From Thermoactinomyces daqus (GTDB lineage Bacteria > Bacillota > Bacilli > Thermoactinomycetales > Thermoactinomycetaceae), in NCBI RefSeq assembly GCF_000763315.1, contig NZ_JPST01000014.1:178525-242524 (forward strand): a DNA stretch of 64,000 nucleotides, read 5' to 3'. Shown here in pieces: positions 41,029 through 49,187 of this stretch. The translations under genes were made by a program, and so were the position numbers. Position 1 is the first letter of the stretch. Each line of letters opens with the position of its first letter. The notes under the pieces are model-generated. The model ran no database searches. It had not been told where the DNA came from and saw only the letters and a list, made by a program, of their open reading frames with translations.

Positions 41029-41316
41029 ATGAGAGAGAGGCAAATTGAGCAGAGGCTAAAGCGAGAAGTAGAAAAACGCGGAGGTTTAGCCCTTAAATTT
41101 GCTCCGCTCGGGTGGGCAGGAGCACCTGACCGCATTGTATTAATGCCCGGCGGGCGGATCGCCTTTATTGAACTGAAAGCACCGGGCGGCAAGGTTCGGC
41201 CTTTACAGCAGAAACGTTTAAGCCAGCTTCGAGCTTTGGGCTTCCAAACGGAAGTAATTGCTTCGATTGATCAGATAGAGGCTTTTCTCGAGAGGTGGTT
41301 AGCTGATGGAGTTTAA
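41029..41316 (+). CDS. VRR-NUC domain nuclease
   Basis: A 95-residue VRR-NUC (PD-(D/E)XK type) protein. GGLALKFAPLGWAGAPDRIVL and IAFIELKAPGG carry the Asp/Glu-x-Lys core. It may resolve branched phage DNA. The ATG at 41029 gives the usual MRERQIEQ start; a GTG at 41023 is in frame. It overlaps the helicase gene by 11 bases. Confidence 0.9.
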   Translation: MRERQIEQRLKREVEKRGGLALKFAPLGWAGAPDRIVLMPGGRIAFIELKAPGGKVRPLQQKRLSQLRALGFQTEVIASIDQIEAFLERWLADGV

Positions 41317-42655
41317 ACCTCACGGATACCAAAAACATGCCGTTCGACACCTTATTGAGAAACCGGCGGCGGCCCTCTTTCTCGATATGGGCCTTGGGAA
41401 AACCGCCATTACTCTAACGGCTCTTAATACGCTGATGTTTGACTACTTTGAGGTATCAAAGCCGCTCATCGTCGCGCCCAAGCGTGTCGCTGAATCGACT
41501 TGGGACAGGGAAGCGGAAAAATGGGATCACCTGAAACACCTGAGATTCTCCAAAATCCTCGGAACGCAGCGGCAGCGCTTGAAGGCTTTAGACGCGGATG
41601 CTGATGTCTATGTGATTAACCGTGAGAATGTAGAATGGCTAGTCACTCATTACGGTAGAAAATGGCCTTTTGACATGCTGATCATTGACGAGTTGTCCAG
41701 CTTTAAATCATCAGCCTCGCGCCGATTCCGGGCTTTAAAGAAGGTTCGGCCGCTCATTAAGCGAGTTGTGGGGCTGACCGGGACGCCAGCCCCGAACGGC
41801 TTGATTGACTTATGGCCCCAGATTTATTTGCTTGACCGGGGCGAGAGGTTGGGCCAGACCATTACAGGCTACCGTACCCGGTATTTCATTCCAGGAAGGC
41901 GCAGAGATCACATTGTTTTTGAGTGGATTCCAGTGTCAGAAGAAGCCATTTACAAAAAAATATCGGACATCTGCATCAGCATGAAAGCGGCTGACTGGCT
42001 GGAAATGCCGGAGCGGATCGACCGGACGGTTAAGGTTACCCTTCCGGCGAAGGCAAAAGCCGCTTATAAGCAACTTGAGCGGGAGTATTTACTCCCGTTC
42101 TCAGATGGAGATATTACCGCAAGTACAGCGGCGGTCTTAACGGGCAAGCTGCTGCAACTGGCAAACGGCGCAGTCTATGACGAGGACAGCAAAGTGAGAG
42201 AGATTCACGACGCCAAGCTGGAAGCCCTGGCGGATGTGATCGAAGCAGCAAACGGACGCCCGGTCTTGGTGTTCTATACTTACCGGCACGACTTGGAACG
42301 CATTCGCCGCCGTTTTACTGTGAGAACGCTGGATTCACCTAAAGATATTGATGACTGGAACGCTGGCCGGATTCCGATTCTGTTGACCCATCCAGCCAGC
42401 GCAGGCCACGGCTTGAACCTCCAGGCAGGAGGAAACATTATCGTCTGGTTCGGTCTGCCTCACAGTTTAGAGCTATATGAGCAAGCAAACGCCCGGTTAC
42501 ACCGACAAGGGCAGAAGAACAAGGTGATTATCCACCATTTGGTAACAGAACAGACGATTGATGAGAACGTAATGAGAGCACTGGCCCGGAAGTCCATGAC
42601 ACAAAACGATCTTATGCGGGCCGTGAAGGCCAGACTGGAGGAGATGAAAAGATGA
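41306..42655 (+). CDS. SNF2-family DNA helicase
   Basis: A 449-residue SF2 ATPase. Walker A LDMGLGKT is near 26-33, DELS stands in place of DEAH (LIIDELSSF), SAT-like GLTGTPAPNG follows, and motif VI is QANARLHRQGQ. The phage SNF2/VRR-NUC pair is very common in Firmicutes siphoviruses and probably works in replication or recombination-fork processing. Confidence 0.93.
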   Translation: MEFKPHGYQKHAVRHLIEKPAAALFLDMGLGKTAITLTALNTLMFDYFEVSKPLIVAPKRVAESTWDREAEKWDHLKHLRFSKILGTQRQRLKALDADADVYVINRENVEWLVTHYGRKWPFDMLIIDELSSFKSSASRRFRALKKVRPLIKRVVGLTGTPAPNGLIDLWPQIYLLDRGERLGQTITGYRTRYFIPGRRRDHIVFEWIPVSEEAIYKKISDICISMKAADWLEMPERIDRTVKVTLPAKAKAAYKQLEREYLLPFSDGDITASTAAVLTGKLLQLANGAVYDEDSKVREIHDAKLEALADVIEAANGRPVLVFYTYRHDLERIRRRFTVRTLDSPKDIDDWNAGRIPILLTHPASAGHGLNLQAGGNIIVWFGLPHSLELYEQANARLHRQGQKNKVIIHHLVTEQTIDENVMRALARKSMTQNDLMRAVKARLEEMKR

Positions 42656-42978
42656 ACTCAAGCGAATACCGGAAACTGGCTCGACGGACGATGAATCAAA
42701 GCCTAACAAAGCGCGAACAATTGACTATGCTGGCTCTTGGCCTGGGCGGCGAAGCAGGTGAAGTAGCCGACTTGATTAAAAAGGTCGTATTTCACGGCCA
42801 TGAAATGGATCGAGATAAGCTGATCAAAGAATCTGGAGATGTTATTTGGTATATGGAGAATTTACTCGACTACTTTGATATTCCGATGAGCGAAGTCTAT
42901 GAGACGAATATCCAAAAACTCCTCAGCCGATACCCTGATGGGTTTTCTGAGGAAGCGAGTAGGGGGCGCAAGGAATGA
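42652..42978 (+). CDS. MazG-like nucleotide pyrophosphohydrolase
   Basis: A 108-residue all-alpha NTP-PPase. The metal-binding pattern is GGEAGEVADLIKK followed by KESGDVIWY (E-E...E-D). In phages it may hydrolyse (p)ppGpp or non-canonical dNTPs. It overlaps its upstream neighbour by four bases. Confidence 0.88.
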   Translation: MNSSEYRKLARRTMNQSLTKREQLTMLALGLGGEAGEVADLIKKVVFHGHEMDRDKLIKESGDVIWYMENLLDYFDIPMSEVYETNIQKLLSRYPDGFSEEASRGRKE

Positions 42979-43208
42979 CTAAAGGGATTTTATCAAAAGC
43001 GGGTTTTTACTATGAATCTTACCTTTCCGCTTATAACTACGTGGTTCGAGAAGGCGGCCCCACGGGCCGCTATATCGGCCAAGTAACGAAAATCGGAACT
43101 CAGTGGCGGGCCTCGCTCGGCTTCGGGGTTGTGGCTAAAGGCCCATCAAAAGATAAGGCGGTTCTTAAAGCCTTAAAAATCAAGGAGGAGAGAGCGGCCA
43201 ATGCGTAA
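42975..43208 (+). CDS. Small phage protein of unknown function
   Basis: A 77-residue protein with a beta-rich middle (GRYIGQVTKIGTQWRASLGFG) and a basic helical end. It overlaps both neighbours (four and eight bases), so it is part of a translationally coupled block. No recognised domain. Confidence 0.65.
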   Translation: MTKGILSKAGFYYESYLSAYNYVVREGGPTGRYIGQVTKIGTQWRASLGFGVVAKGPSKDKAVLKALKIKEERAANA

Positions 43209-43314
43209 GAAAGGCATAACTTATCGCTGCCCGAGGTGCAGAAAATCCATAGGTGTCTGTGTTCCAGTCGTCGTGATCGTCTGCGGCTGCGGCCGAAGAA
43301 TGGAAAAGGAGTGA
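43201..43314 (+). CDS. 37-residue zinc-ribbon protein
   Basis: A small open frame from ATG (43201) to TGA (43314) in the same operon. It has CPRC near the N terminus and CGC near the C terminus, the four cysteines of a zinc ribbon separated by a hydrophobic segment. It overlaps the upstream gene by eight bases, with GGAGGAGAG upstream of its ATG. It ends five bases before the sigma factor gene. Such proteins often regulate transcription; function is unknown. Confidence 0.65.
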   Translation: MRKKGITYRCPRCRKSIGVCVPVVVIVCGCGRRMEKE

Positions 43315-43318
43315 AAGC

Positions 43319-43882
43319 ATGACCGAGCAGCAGAAACAAATGATCGTCGAAAATATGAACCTCGTCCCCTTTGTGCTCCATAAGTTTTACCCGAGTTTCC
43401 GTCATTCGTCGGAGTATGAGGATATTATGGGTTGCGGTTACCTCGGCCTGACAAGAGCAGCGCTAAAGTATAACGGCAAATTTAAGTTTTCCACTTTTGC
43501 GGTCTATCATATCCGGTCAGAAATCAGCGCCTATTTAAAACGCCGCCGAGCCATTAAAAGGCAAGCGGATGTGGTCTCACTGGACGCGCCAGTGGATTTT
43601 TTGGAAGAAGAGGGTAACCTTCACGCGGTAATAGGCCATTCAAGTCCAGATATCCTAAACGCTGAAGTCAAATTGATTGTACGAGGGTTGCTTTCCAGCG
43701 CAGGCGAGCGCGAAAGGGCTATTCTCAAAATGCACTTTTTCGATGGTTTGACAGCAGAGGAAATTGGAAAACGGTTCAACCTGTCGAGGGCCCGGATTCA
43801 ACAGATTATCAAAAAAGAACTAAACCGATTGAACCGCCGACTTAGAACCCAGCGGATCAAAAAATCCGATTTAATCGCGTAG
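43319..43882 (+). CDS. Phage RNA polymerase sigma factor (sigma-70 family)
   Basis: A 187-residue sigma-70-family factor. Region 2 (about 20-75) has EYEDIMGCGYLGLTRAALKY and FKFSTFAVYHIRSEI. Region 4 (about 125-175) has the helix-turn-helix GLTAEEIGKRFNLSRARIQQI. Region 1.1 and region 3 are absent. It probably directs host RNA polymerase to late promoters. The ATG follows AAAGGAGTG. Confidence 0.9.
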   Translation: MTEQQKQMIVENMNLVPFVLHKFYPSFRHSSEYEDIMGCGYLGLTRAALKYNGKFKFSTFAVYHIRSEISAYLKRRRAIKRQADVVSLDAPVDFLEEEGNLHAVIGHSSPDILNAEVKLIVRGLLSSAGERERAILKMHFFDGLTAEEIGKRFNLSRARIQQIIKKELNRLNRRLRTQRIKKSDLIA

Positions 43883-43892
43883 GAGGGGTTAT

Positions 43893-44291
43893 ATGGTAGG
43901 CCAATTATATAACGACCTTTGCGCCGAGATTGACATATTGGAAACGAGAATCAGTGATCTGGAATTTGAATATTGGTATTGGTACAAGGCCTGTTTTGGC
44001 GCTCGGATTAATCGGGCGATTCCGCTAGACGTTTGTTTAAACCGCATGAAGGTTATTTGTGACCAAGTGGAAGTATATAGCACGATCTTGGAAGAAAAAG
44101 AGAAGGCCCGAAAAGAGATAGAGAAGAGGATGGCCGATATTGAAAGCATTGAGGGCAAAGTGGCTTATATGCGAGATGTGAAGGGGATGACTTTGGCGGA
44201 GATCGCCGCCGATCTCAATTTTAGTTATAGCTGGATCAAGAAGCTGAGCATGCGGACATCAAAAGGAACCAGGAAGGAACTGACGGGTTGA
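43893..44291 (+). CDS. Late regulator with C-terminal helix-turn-helix
   Basis: A 132-residue protein. It has an N-terminal coiled-coil (1-90) and a C-terminal region-4-like helix-turn-helix (MTLAEIAADLNFSYSWIKKLS). It resembles ArpU/RinA-type late regulators in layout. It ends just before the structured RNA and the packaging genes, a usual place for such regulators. The assignment rests on layout only. Confidence 0.7.
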   Translation: MVGQLYNDLCAEIDILETRISDLEFEYWYWYKACFGARINRAIPLDVCLNRMKVICDQVEVYSTILEEKEKARKEIEKRMADIESIEGKVAYMRDVKGMTLAEIAADLNFSYSWIKKLSMRTSKGTRKELTG

Positions 44292-44301
44292 GATAATGAG
44301 A

Positions 44302-44611
44302 TATAATGATAGTAGTAAGCGTATGTAATCAGGCCGAGGGGTTATGCTAGACCCGGAGGTGAAAAGTCCGGTCTCGGTATATAGTTGCCGCCTTCGGTCT
44401 GAATTTCTGTTTTGAATCAGGGAAGGGATAAACCAAGTGAAAGTGCGGTAAACGATCCCCTTTCTGGTTGCAAATTCCCATCTTCCGCCCTTCCCTGATT
44501 CAAGCCAGGAAAAACTAAAAAGGGAGCGTGAACTCCCTCCATCGTCCCCCGCCTGGCTTGCACACTGGGCAGAGTAGGAACCATTCCCACTCTGCCCAGT
44601 GTGTTTTTATT
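44302..44611 (+). ncRNA. Structured non-coding RNA with terminator upstream of terS
   Basis: About 300 bases without a gene. TATAAT (44302-44307) is a good -10 with a weak -35 (CTGACG, 44280-44285). Helices seen: CCGAG/CTCGG (44334 and 44373); AGACCCGGA/TCCGGTCT (44349 and 44367, one bulge); a perfect 16-base pair TTGAATCAGGGAAGGG/CCCTTCCCTGATTCAA (44412-44427 and 44488-44503) enclosing AACCA-type pairing; AGCCAGG/CCTGGCT (44503 and 44552) enclosing GGGAG/CTCCC; and a final 15-base stem, 44561-44575 with 44589-44603, then TTTTTATT. The last helix is a strong intrinsic terminator. I do not know its family; several Firmicutes-phage RNA motifs exist in Rfam. Confidence 0.8.
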
Positions 44612-44624
44612 GGAGGTGATACGA

Positions 44625-45068
44625 ATGGCCCGGAGAGGGCAGAAGATAGACGATAAGTTAAGAGAAGAAATCCGGGCTTATTTTGCATCCTGCGGCAACA
44701 AGAAAGAGACGGCCCGGAAATTTGGTGTGTCTGACTCTACTGTTAGGAAGGTTGTCAGTGAGTCTGACGAATTCGCGGAGCTACGTGCCCAAAAAAAGCG
44801 TGAACACATTGAAAAAGCATGGGCTATCATAAATACCTATATGGATAGGGTTTTAGACCCCGAAGTCGTAGAGCGGACGAACGCCAGGGACTCCGCCATA
44901 GTGATGGGGACGTTGTGGGACAAGATCAACAAAGAGAAAGAGTTGGGACTTAAACAGGAAGAATTAACTTTGAGGCGCTTAGAGCTTGAGAGGGCCGAGG
45001 AGACTGACGGCGGCGAGTTGGATGCCGTTGCCGAAGCCCTGAAAAAGGTGGTCAGTAATGACGACTAA
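44625..45068 (+). CDS. terS: Terminase small subunit
   Basis: A 147-residue protein. The N-terminal helix-turn-helix (about 20-50) reads NKKETARKFGVSDSTVRKVV. The C-terminal half is a charged oligomerisation and TerL-contact region (KQEELTLRRLELERAEE). It recognises phage DNA for packaging. The ATG at 44625 follows GGAGGTGA, and the terminator of the ncRNA ends only about 13 bases upstream. It overlaps terL by 11 bases. Confidence 0.88.
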   Translation: MARRGQKIDDKLREEIRAYFASCGNKKETARKFGVSDSTVRKVVSESDEFAELRAQKKREHIEKAWAIINTYMDRVLDPEVVERTNARDSAIVMGTLWDKINKEKELGLKQEELTLRRLELERAEETDGGELDAVAEALKKVVSNDD

Positions 45069-46284
45069 TTGGGTATTTTCGGACAAACAGGCCGCCTCGA
45101 TCATGAACGCTCAAGCCCGGATCAATCTGTGGGAAGGCGCAGTAAGATCAGGAAAGACCATTGCCTCTATTATCCGCTGGCTGCTCTATATCAAAGATGG
45201 GCCGCCTGGCGCTCTCGCCATGATTGGTAAAACGGAGCGCACACTTAAACGGAACATCTTGGACGAAGTGGAGCGCATCGCTGGCAGAAAGCATTTTAAA
45301 TATAACCGGGGTACTGGTGAAGCAAAGATATTCGGCCGCACGGTTCATATCATAGGCGCTAACGACGAACGGGCCGAGTCGAAAATACGCGGGATGACGC
45401 TGGCCGGCTCTTATGGTGATGAGATCACGTTATGGCCTGAAAGTTTCTTCCGCCAATTAATGCTCCGCCACTCAATCACCGGCAGCAAGTTTTTCGGAAC
45501 CACGAACCCCGATTCGCCTTATCATTGGCTGAAAAGCGAATATATTGATAAAGCCCATGAGCTTGATATGCGAGTTTTCCATTTTGAGTTAACGGACAAT
45601 CTGGCGTTAGACCCTTCCTATATAGAATCGCTTAAGAAAGAGTATACAGGCTTATGGTATAAGCGGTTTATTCTTGGCCTATGGGTGATGGCCGAGGGTG
45701 TTATTTACGACATGTGGGATGAAGATAAGCATTTATTCACCAAAGCGCCTGAAAAGATTGATGAATATCAGGTATGGTGCGACTACGGGACTCATAACCC
45801 CTGCGTCTTCCTGCTGGTTGCCAGAGAGCAGGGCTCGCGCTACTGGGTATTAAAGGAGTATTATTACAATTCCCGCGAGACTGGCCGGCAGAAGACAGAC
45901 AGACAGTACTGTGAGGACTTACTGGCTTTCGTCGGTGATAAACCGATCAGCCGAGTAATCATAGACCCATCGGCGGCAAGTTTTATAACCGAGTTGCAGC
46001 AAAGCACCCGACTCCCTGTTGTCAAAGCTAAGAATGATGTGCTGGACGGCATCCGGGAGACGGCCAAGGCGCTCGAGAATGGCCGATTGTTGATACAAGA
46101 ATCATGCCGAAATGTCCGGCGTGAGTTTGCCTCTTATGTATGGGACGAGAAAAGCCAAAAAAGCGGCGAAGATAAGCCGCTGAAGGTAAACGACCATGCG
46201 ATGGATGCCATTAGGTATGGCATCATGACCCAGGGAAGCGGCGGAATCCGCGTGATCGAATGGGAGGACGAGGAGGATGAGTGA
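45058..46284 (+). CDS. terL: Terminase large subunit (PBSX type)
   Basis: A 408-residue packaging ATPase/nuclease. Walker A is GAVRSGKT (27-34), Walker B/DE is SYGDEITLW (about 117-125), and the nuclease carries IIDPSAASF and NDHAMDAIRYG. The length and motifs fit the PBSX/TIGR01547 family. It cuts and pumps DNA through the portal. Confidence 0.96.
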   Translation: MTTNWVFSDKQAASIMNAQARINLWEGAVRSGKTIASIIRWLLYIKDGPPGALAMIGKTERTLKRNILDEVERIAGRKHFKYNRGTGEAKIFGRTVHIIGANDERAESKIRGMTLAGSYGDEITLWPESFFRQLMLRHSITGSKFFGTTNPDSPYHWLKSEYIDKAHELDMRVFHFELTDNLALDPSYIESLKKEYTGLWYKRFILGLWVMAEGVIYDMWDEDKHLFTKAPEKIDEYQVWCDYGTHNPCVFLLVAREQGSRYWVLKEYYYNSRETGRQKTDRQYCEDLLAFVGDKPISRVIIDPSAASFITELQQSTRLPVVKAKNDVLDGIRETAKALENGRLLIQESCRNVRREFASYVWDEKSQKSGEDKPLKVNDHAMDAIRYGIMTQGSGGIRVIEWEDEEDE

Positions 46285-46468
46285 TAAATTGACTAAGCGC
46301 CAAGTACGCGAACTACTCTTAAAGGCCTTAAATTGGCTTGATGACGCTAAAGAATATGAAGTCAGATTATCGCAAGGTTTAACAGAAGAGCCATCGGAGG
46401 ATGGTATCTGGCAATCAATGAGGCCAACAGGTGAAAAAGTACTATATTTTCGTTTTTGGAATCGCTGA
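46277..46468 (+). CDS. Small phage protein of unknown function
   Basis: A 63-residue protein that overlaps terL by eight bases; its ribosome binding site (GGGAGG) lies in the terL end. It is helical and charged at the N terminus, with an aromatic C-terminal end (YFRFWNR). The stop codon falls in the first hairpin of the pair before the portal gene. No domain recognised. Confidence 0.6.
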   Translation: MSDKLTKRQVRELLLKALNWLDDAKEYEVRLSQGLTEEPSEDGIWQSMRPTGEKVLYFRFWNR

Positions 46469-46534
46469 AAACCCTTGATTTTACTGGGTTTTCAGCGATT
46501 CGATTATAAGGTTACAAAACCCGGCTTTTGTAAC
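46460..46534. repeat. Two stem-loops upstream of the portal gene
   Basis: AATCGCTGAAAACCC (46460-46474) pairs perfectly with GGGTTTTCAGCGATT (46486-46500). GTTACAAAA (46511-46519) pairs with TTTTGTAAC (46526-46534). Neither has a T-run, so a role in mRNA processing or stability is more likely than termination. Confidence 0.65.
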
Positions 46535-46553
46535 GTTCAAAGGAGGTGAGCTA

Positions 46554-48524
46554 ATGGGGCTGATGTCCAAGATGGCCGCTTTATTCCGCCGGGGCCAAAA
46601 GTCGCCGCTCGATGTACCGGCCTATCTCGACGGCAAGCCTTACTCTTATCAAGACCCGACAGACCCGGCCATGATGCTAAGAATTAGCTGGGTTTATGCT
46701 TGCGTTCGCATTATCGCCCAATCAGTGAAGCGGACACCGCTCCGAGTCTACCAAGGCAAAACGGACAATGAAATGGAATCGGGCCCGCTGCCACAAATCT
46801 TGAAACGGCCGAATCAGTTCATGAGCGGCAAGCAACTGTTAGAAGGTACGGCAACGTGGCTTGAGCTTCACGGAAACGCCTTCTGGTATTTGTCCGAAAT
46901 AGACGGGCGGGGCCAACCTAAAGAGATTTGGTTATTGGATAGCCGCCACGTCCAAGTGGTTCCAGACGTGAAAGAGTTCATAACCGGCTATGTCTACGAC
47001 GTGAACGGTAAGCTGATTCCCTTGGAACGGCGCGAGGTTATCCACTTCAAAACGTTCAATCCCTTTAATCCGTTTTATGGCCTGGGTACGCTTCAAGCGA
47101 TGGCCGGGCTATTGGAGCTTGAAGACTTGCGGAATACTTACGATAAAACATTTTTTGAGAATGGGGCCATTATTAAAGGGGTGTTGAAAACTCCCAACAC
47201 CTTGTCAGATGCAGCCTTTAAGCGGATCACAAGAGATTGGCGGCGAACCTACGGCGGAGCCAAGAACGCTAATAAAATTGCCATTATGGAGGAAGGGTTG
47301 GAGTTTCAGCCTATCACCCTTTCACAAGCCGACATGGAATTCCTCTCAATGGCTAAATTTAACCGAGATCGAATCCTGGCAGCTTTTGGCGTACCGCCGG
47401 CCAAGCTCGGGATCATGGAGAACGCCAACTATAGCAATAGTGAGGAGCAAGACCGAACTTTTTGGTCTGAAACCATGGCCCCAAAATTGGCCGACATCGA
47501 GGAACGACTAAACAATGAACTGGCTCCGAGGTATGGGAATCTCACTATCGCTTTTGATCCGGTAGTGCAAGAGGATGAAAGTCAGCGGGTTCAAGAGGTG
47601 GTGGATTTGGCGAATACCGGAATCCTCACGGTCGATGAGTTACGTGAGCGGTTAGGGTATGCGCCACTGAAACAAGATCAACAGCAGCAGGATCAACAGC
47701 AGAACAATCAGCAGGCCAATGAGGAAGCAGCGAAAGCGGCCAAGGGAATCCGCGATACTTTCCAGCGCTCCAGGACAGCGTACCTTGCCCGAGTGGTCAA
47801 AGAGTTTGAACCTGATCTCGTTAAATTCTTTGAGGAGCAGGAAAACCGGGTGTTAGAAAAGCTCATCATGACCGGAAAAACAGGAAAGCAATACAATTTT
47901 ATACCTGATGAGCTTTGGGACAGCTATACCGAAGATGAAAAACTGTTAGCGATCCTCTCCGTCCTACACATCACAGTTGCACGCGCCGCTTATGAGAAAG
48001 CGGGGGCGTTTTTTGATACTGATTTACGCTTTGATTTAGAGAATCCGGCCAATGCTGAACTTATTAAAACGCTTGGGCAGAAGATCACCCGGATTAATGA
48101 GACGACCAGGGAGGCGATAGTGAAGGAAGTCCTGGAAGGAATGCGCCGGGGCTATTCCATTAATCAAATCGCCTACGGGTATCCTGACGAGAACTATAAA
48201 GGAATCGCCGGGGTATTTGAGCAGGCCCGAGGTTATCGAGCCCGGACAATTGCCAGATCAGAAAGTGCGGACGCCTATAATGCGGCCAACCTGAAAGCTT
48301 ATATCGACTTAGGGCAAGAAAAGGTGGAAGTGCTGGACGGAGTCGATTGGGATGAGGATTGCCGAAGGGCTAACGGCCAGATATGGACGATTCAGAAGGC
48401 CCAGGCGAATCTAAAAGCTCACCCCAACTGTGTCAGGGCCTTCGCCCCATATATCGACTTGGAGAAAATGTATAGAAAGGAGGGCCCCGAATGGGCGAAC
48501 AGGCTAAAAAAGAAACTTTTGTAG
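46554..48524 (+). CDS. Portal protein fused to a MuF-like head morphogenesis domain
   Basis: A 656-residue protein in two parts. Residues 1-370 are an HK97-family portal (WVYACVRIIAQSVKRTP, FNPFYGLGTL, FGVPPAKLGIM, with the DPV crown segment). A Gln-rich linker is at 374-387. Residues about 395-656 are helical and end in the phage-head-morphogenesis pattern ARTIARSESADAYNAANL and HPNCVRAFAP, similar to SPP1 gp7/Mu F. In most phages these are separate genes. The ATG follows AAAGGAGGTG. Confidence 0.9.
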   Translation: MGLMSKMAALFRRGQKSPLDVPAYLDGKPYSYQDPTDPAMMLRISWVYACVRIIAQSVKRTPLRVYQGKTDNEMESGPLPQILKRPNQFMSGKQLLEGTATWLELHGNAFWYLSEIDGRGQPKEIWLLDSRHVQVVPDVKEFITGYVYDVNGKLIPLERREVIHFKTFNPFNPFYGLGTLQAMAGLLELEDLRNTYDKTFFENGAIIKGVLKTPNTLSDAAFKRITRDWRRTYGGAKNANKIAIMEEGLEFQPITLSQADMEFLSMAKFNRDRILAAFGVPPAKLGIMENANYSNSEEQDRTFWSETMAPKLADIEERLNNELAPRYGNLTIAFDPVVQEDESQRVQEVVDLANTGILTVDELRERLGYAPLKQDQQQQDQQQNNQQANEEAAKAAKGIRDTFQRSRTAYLARVVKEFEPDLVKFFEEQENRVLEKLIMTGKTGKQYNFIPDELWDSYTEDEKLLAILSVLHITVARAAYEKAGAFFDTDLRFDLENPANAELIKTLGQKITRINETTREAIVKEVLEGMRRGYSINQIAYGYPDENYKGIAGVFEQARGYRARTIARSESADAYNAANLKAYIDLGQEKVEVLDGVDWDEDCRRANGQIWTIQKAQANLKAHPNCVRAFAPYIDLEKMYRKEGPEWANRLKKKLL

Positions 48525-49186
48525 AAAAACGCTTTAACATGCTGGCTGAATTCCAGGATGTGAAGCAAGCCGATGACGGTTATGTCTACATTGAGGGCTA
48601 TGCGTCGACTTTCAATGAGGACTTAGACGGCGAAACAGTCGCTAAGGATGCTTTTAGTGAGACGCTGAATGACTATAAATTGAATCCGGTCGTTTTGGCA
48701 AATCACACTAACAGCGTTGAGTCTGTGGTTGGCCAGACGGTCGACGCTAAAGTCGATGAAGCCGGTCTCTGGGTTCGCGTTAAGCTCTCGAACTCTCCTG
48801 ACCCGTTTACTTCGATGGTCAGAGAGAAAGTGAAAGAAGGGACGCTCAGGGCCTTTAGTATTGGGGGCCTGTTTCAATACGATTATCCGATTATCAAGAA
48901 AGTCAAATTGTTGGAAATCTCCATTGTGGGCATTCCGGCCAATCCTTACGCGCTCTTTTCGATGGCGAAAGCCTGGAAAGGGCTTGAGATTGAAGAGAGG
49001 AAAACCGTTCTGGACACGAATGGCGATCAGGCCGAGGAGCCCGGCCAGAAGGAACTGGGCGAACCGGAGCCCTTTGATGCTATTGGTGATCCGGCCATTG
49101 AGGAACAAGTTGATTATAGACAACAGGCTTTTGAGGAATTGACTAAAACCCAATTGGAAATCAACCAAATCTTAGGAGGTTTGTAA
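48491..49186 (+). CDS. HK97-type prohead protease
   Basis: A 231-residue S78-type protease. Catalytic His is in VLANHTNS and Ser is in RAFSIGG. The sequence opens like others of the family (YIEGYASTFNEDLDGE). An acidic C-terminal tail (about 175-231) follows the core. It should cleave the scaffold part of the capsid protein. It overlaps the portal gene by 34 bases and has AAGGAGG seven bases before the ATG. Confidence 0.93.
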   Translation: MGEQAKKETFVEKRFNMLAEFQDVKQADDGYVYIEGYASTFNEDLDGETVAKDAFSETLNDYKLNPVVLANHTNSVESVVGQTVDAKVDEAGLWVRVKLSNSPDPFTSMVREKVKEGTLRAFSIGGLFQYDYPIIKKVKLLEISIVGIPANPYALFSMAKAWKGLEIEERKTVLDTNGDQAEEPGQKELGEPEPFDAIGDPAIEEQVDYRQQAFEELTKTQLEINQILGGL

Positions 49187-49187
49187 A

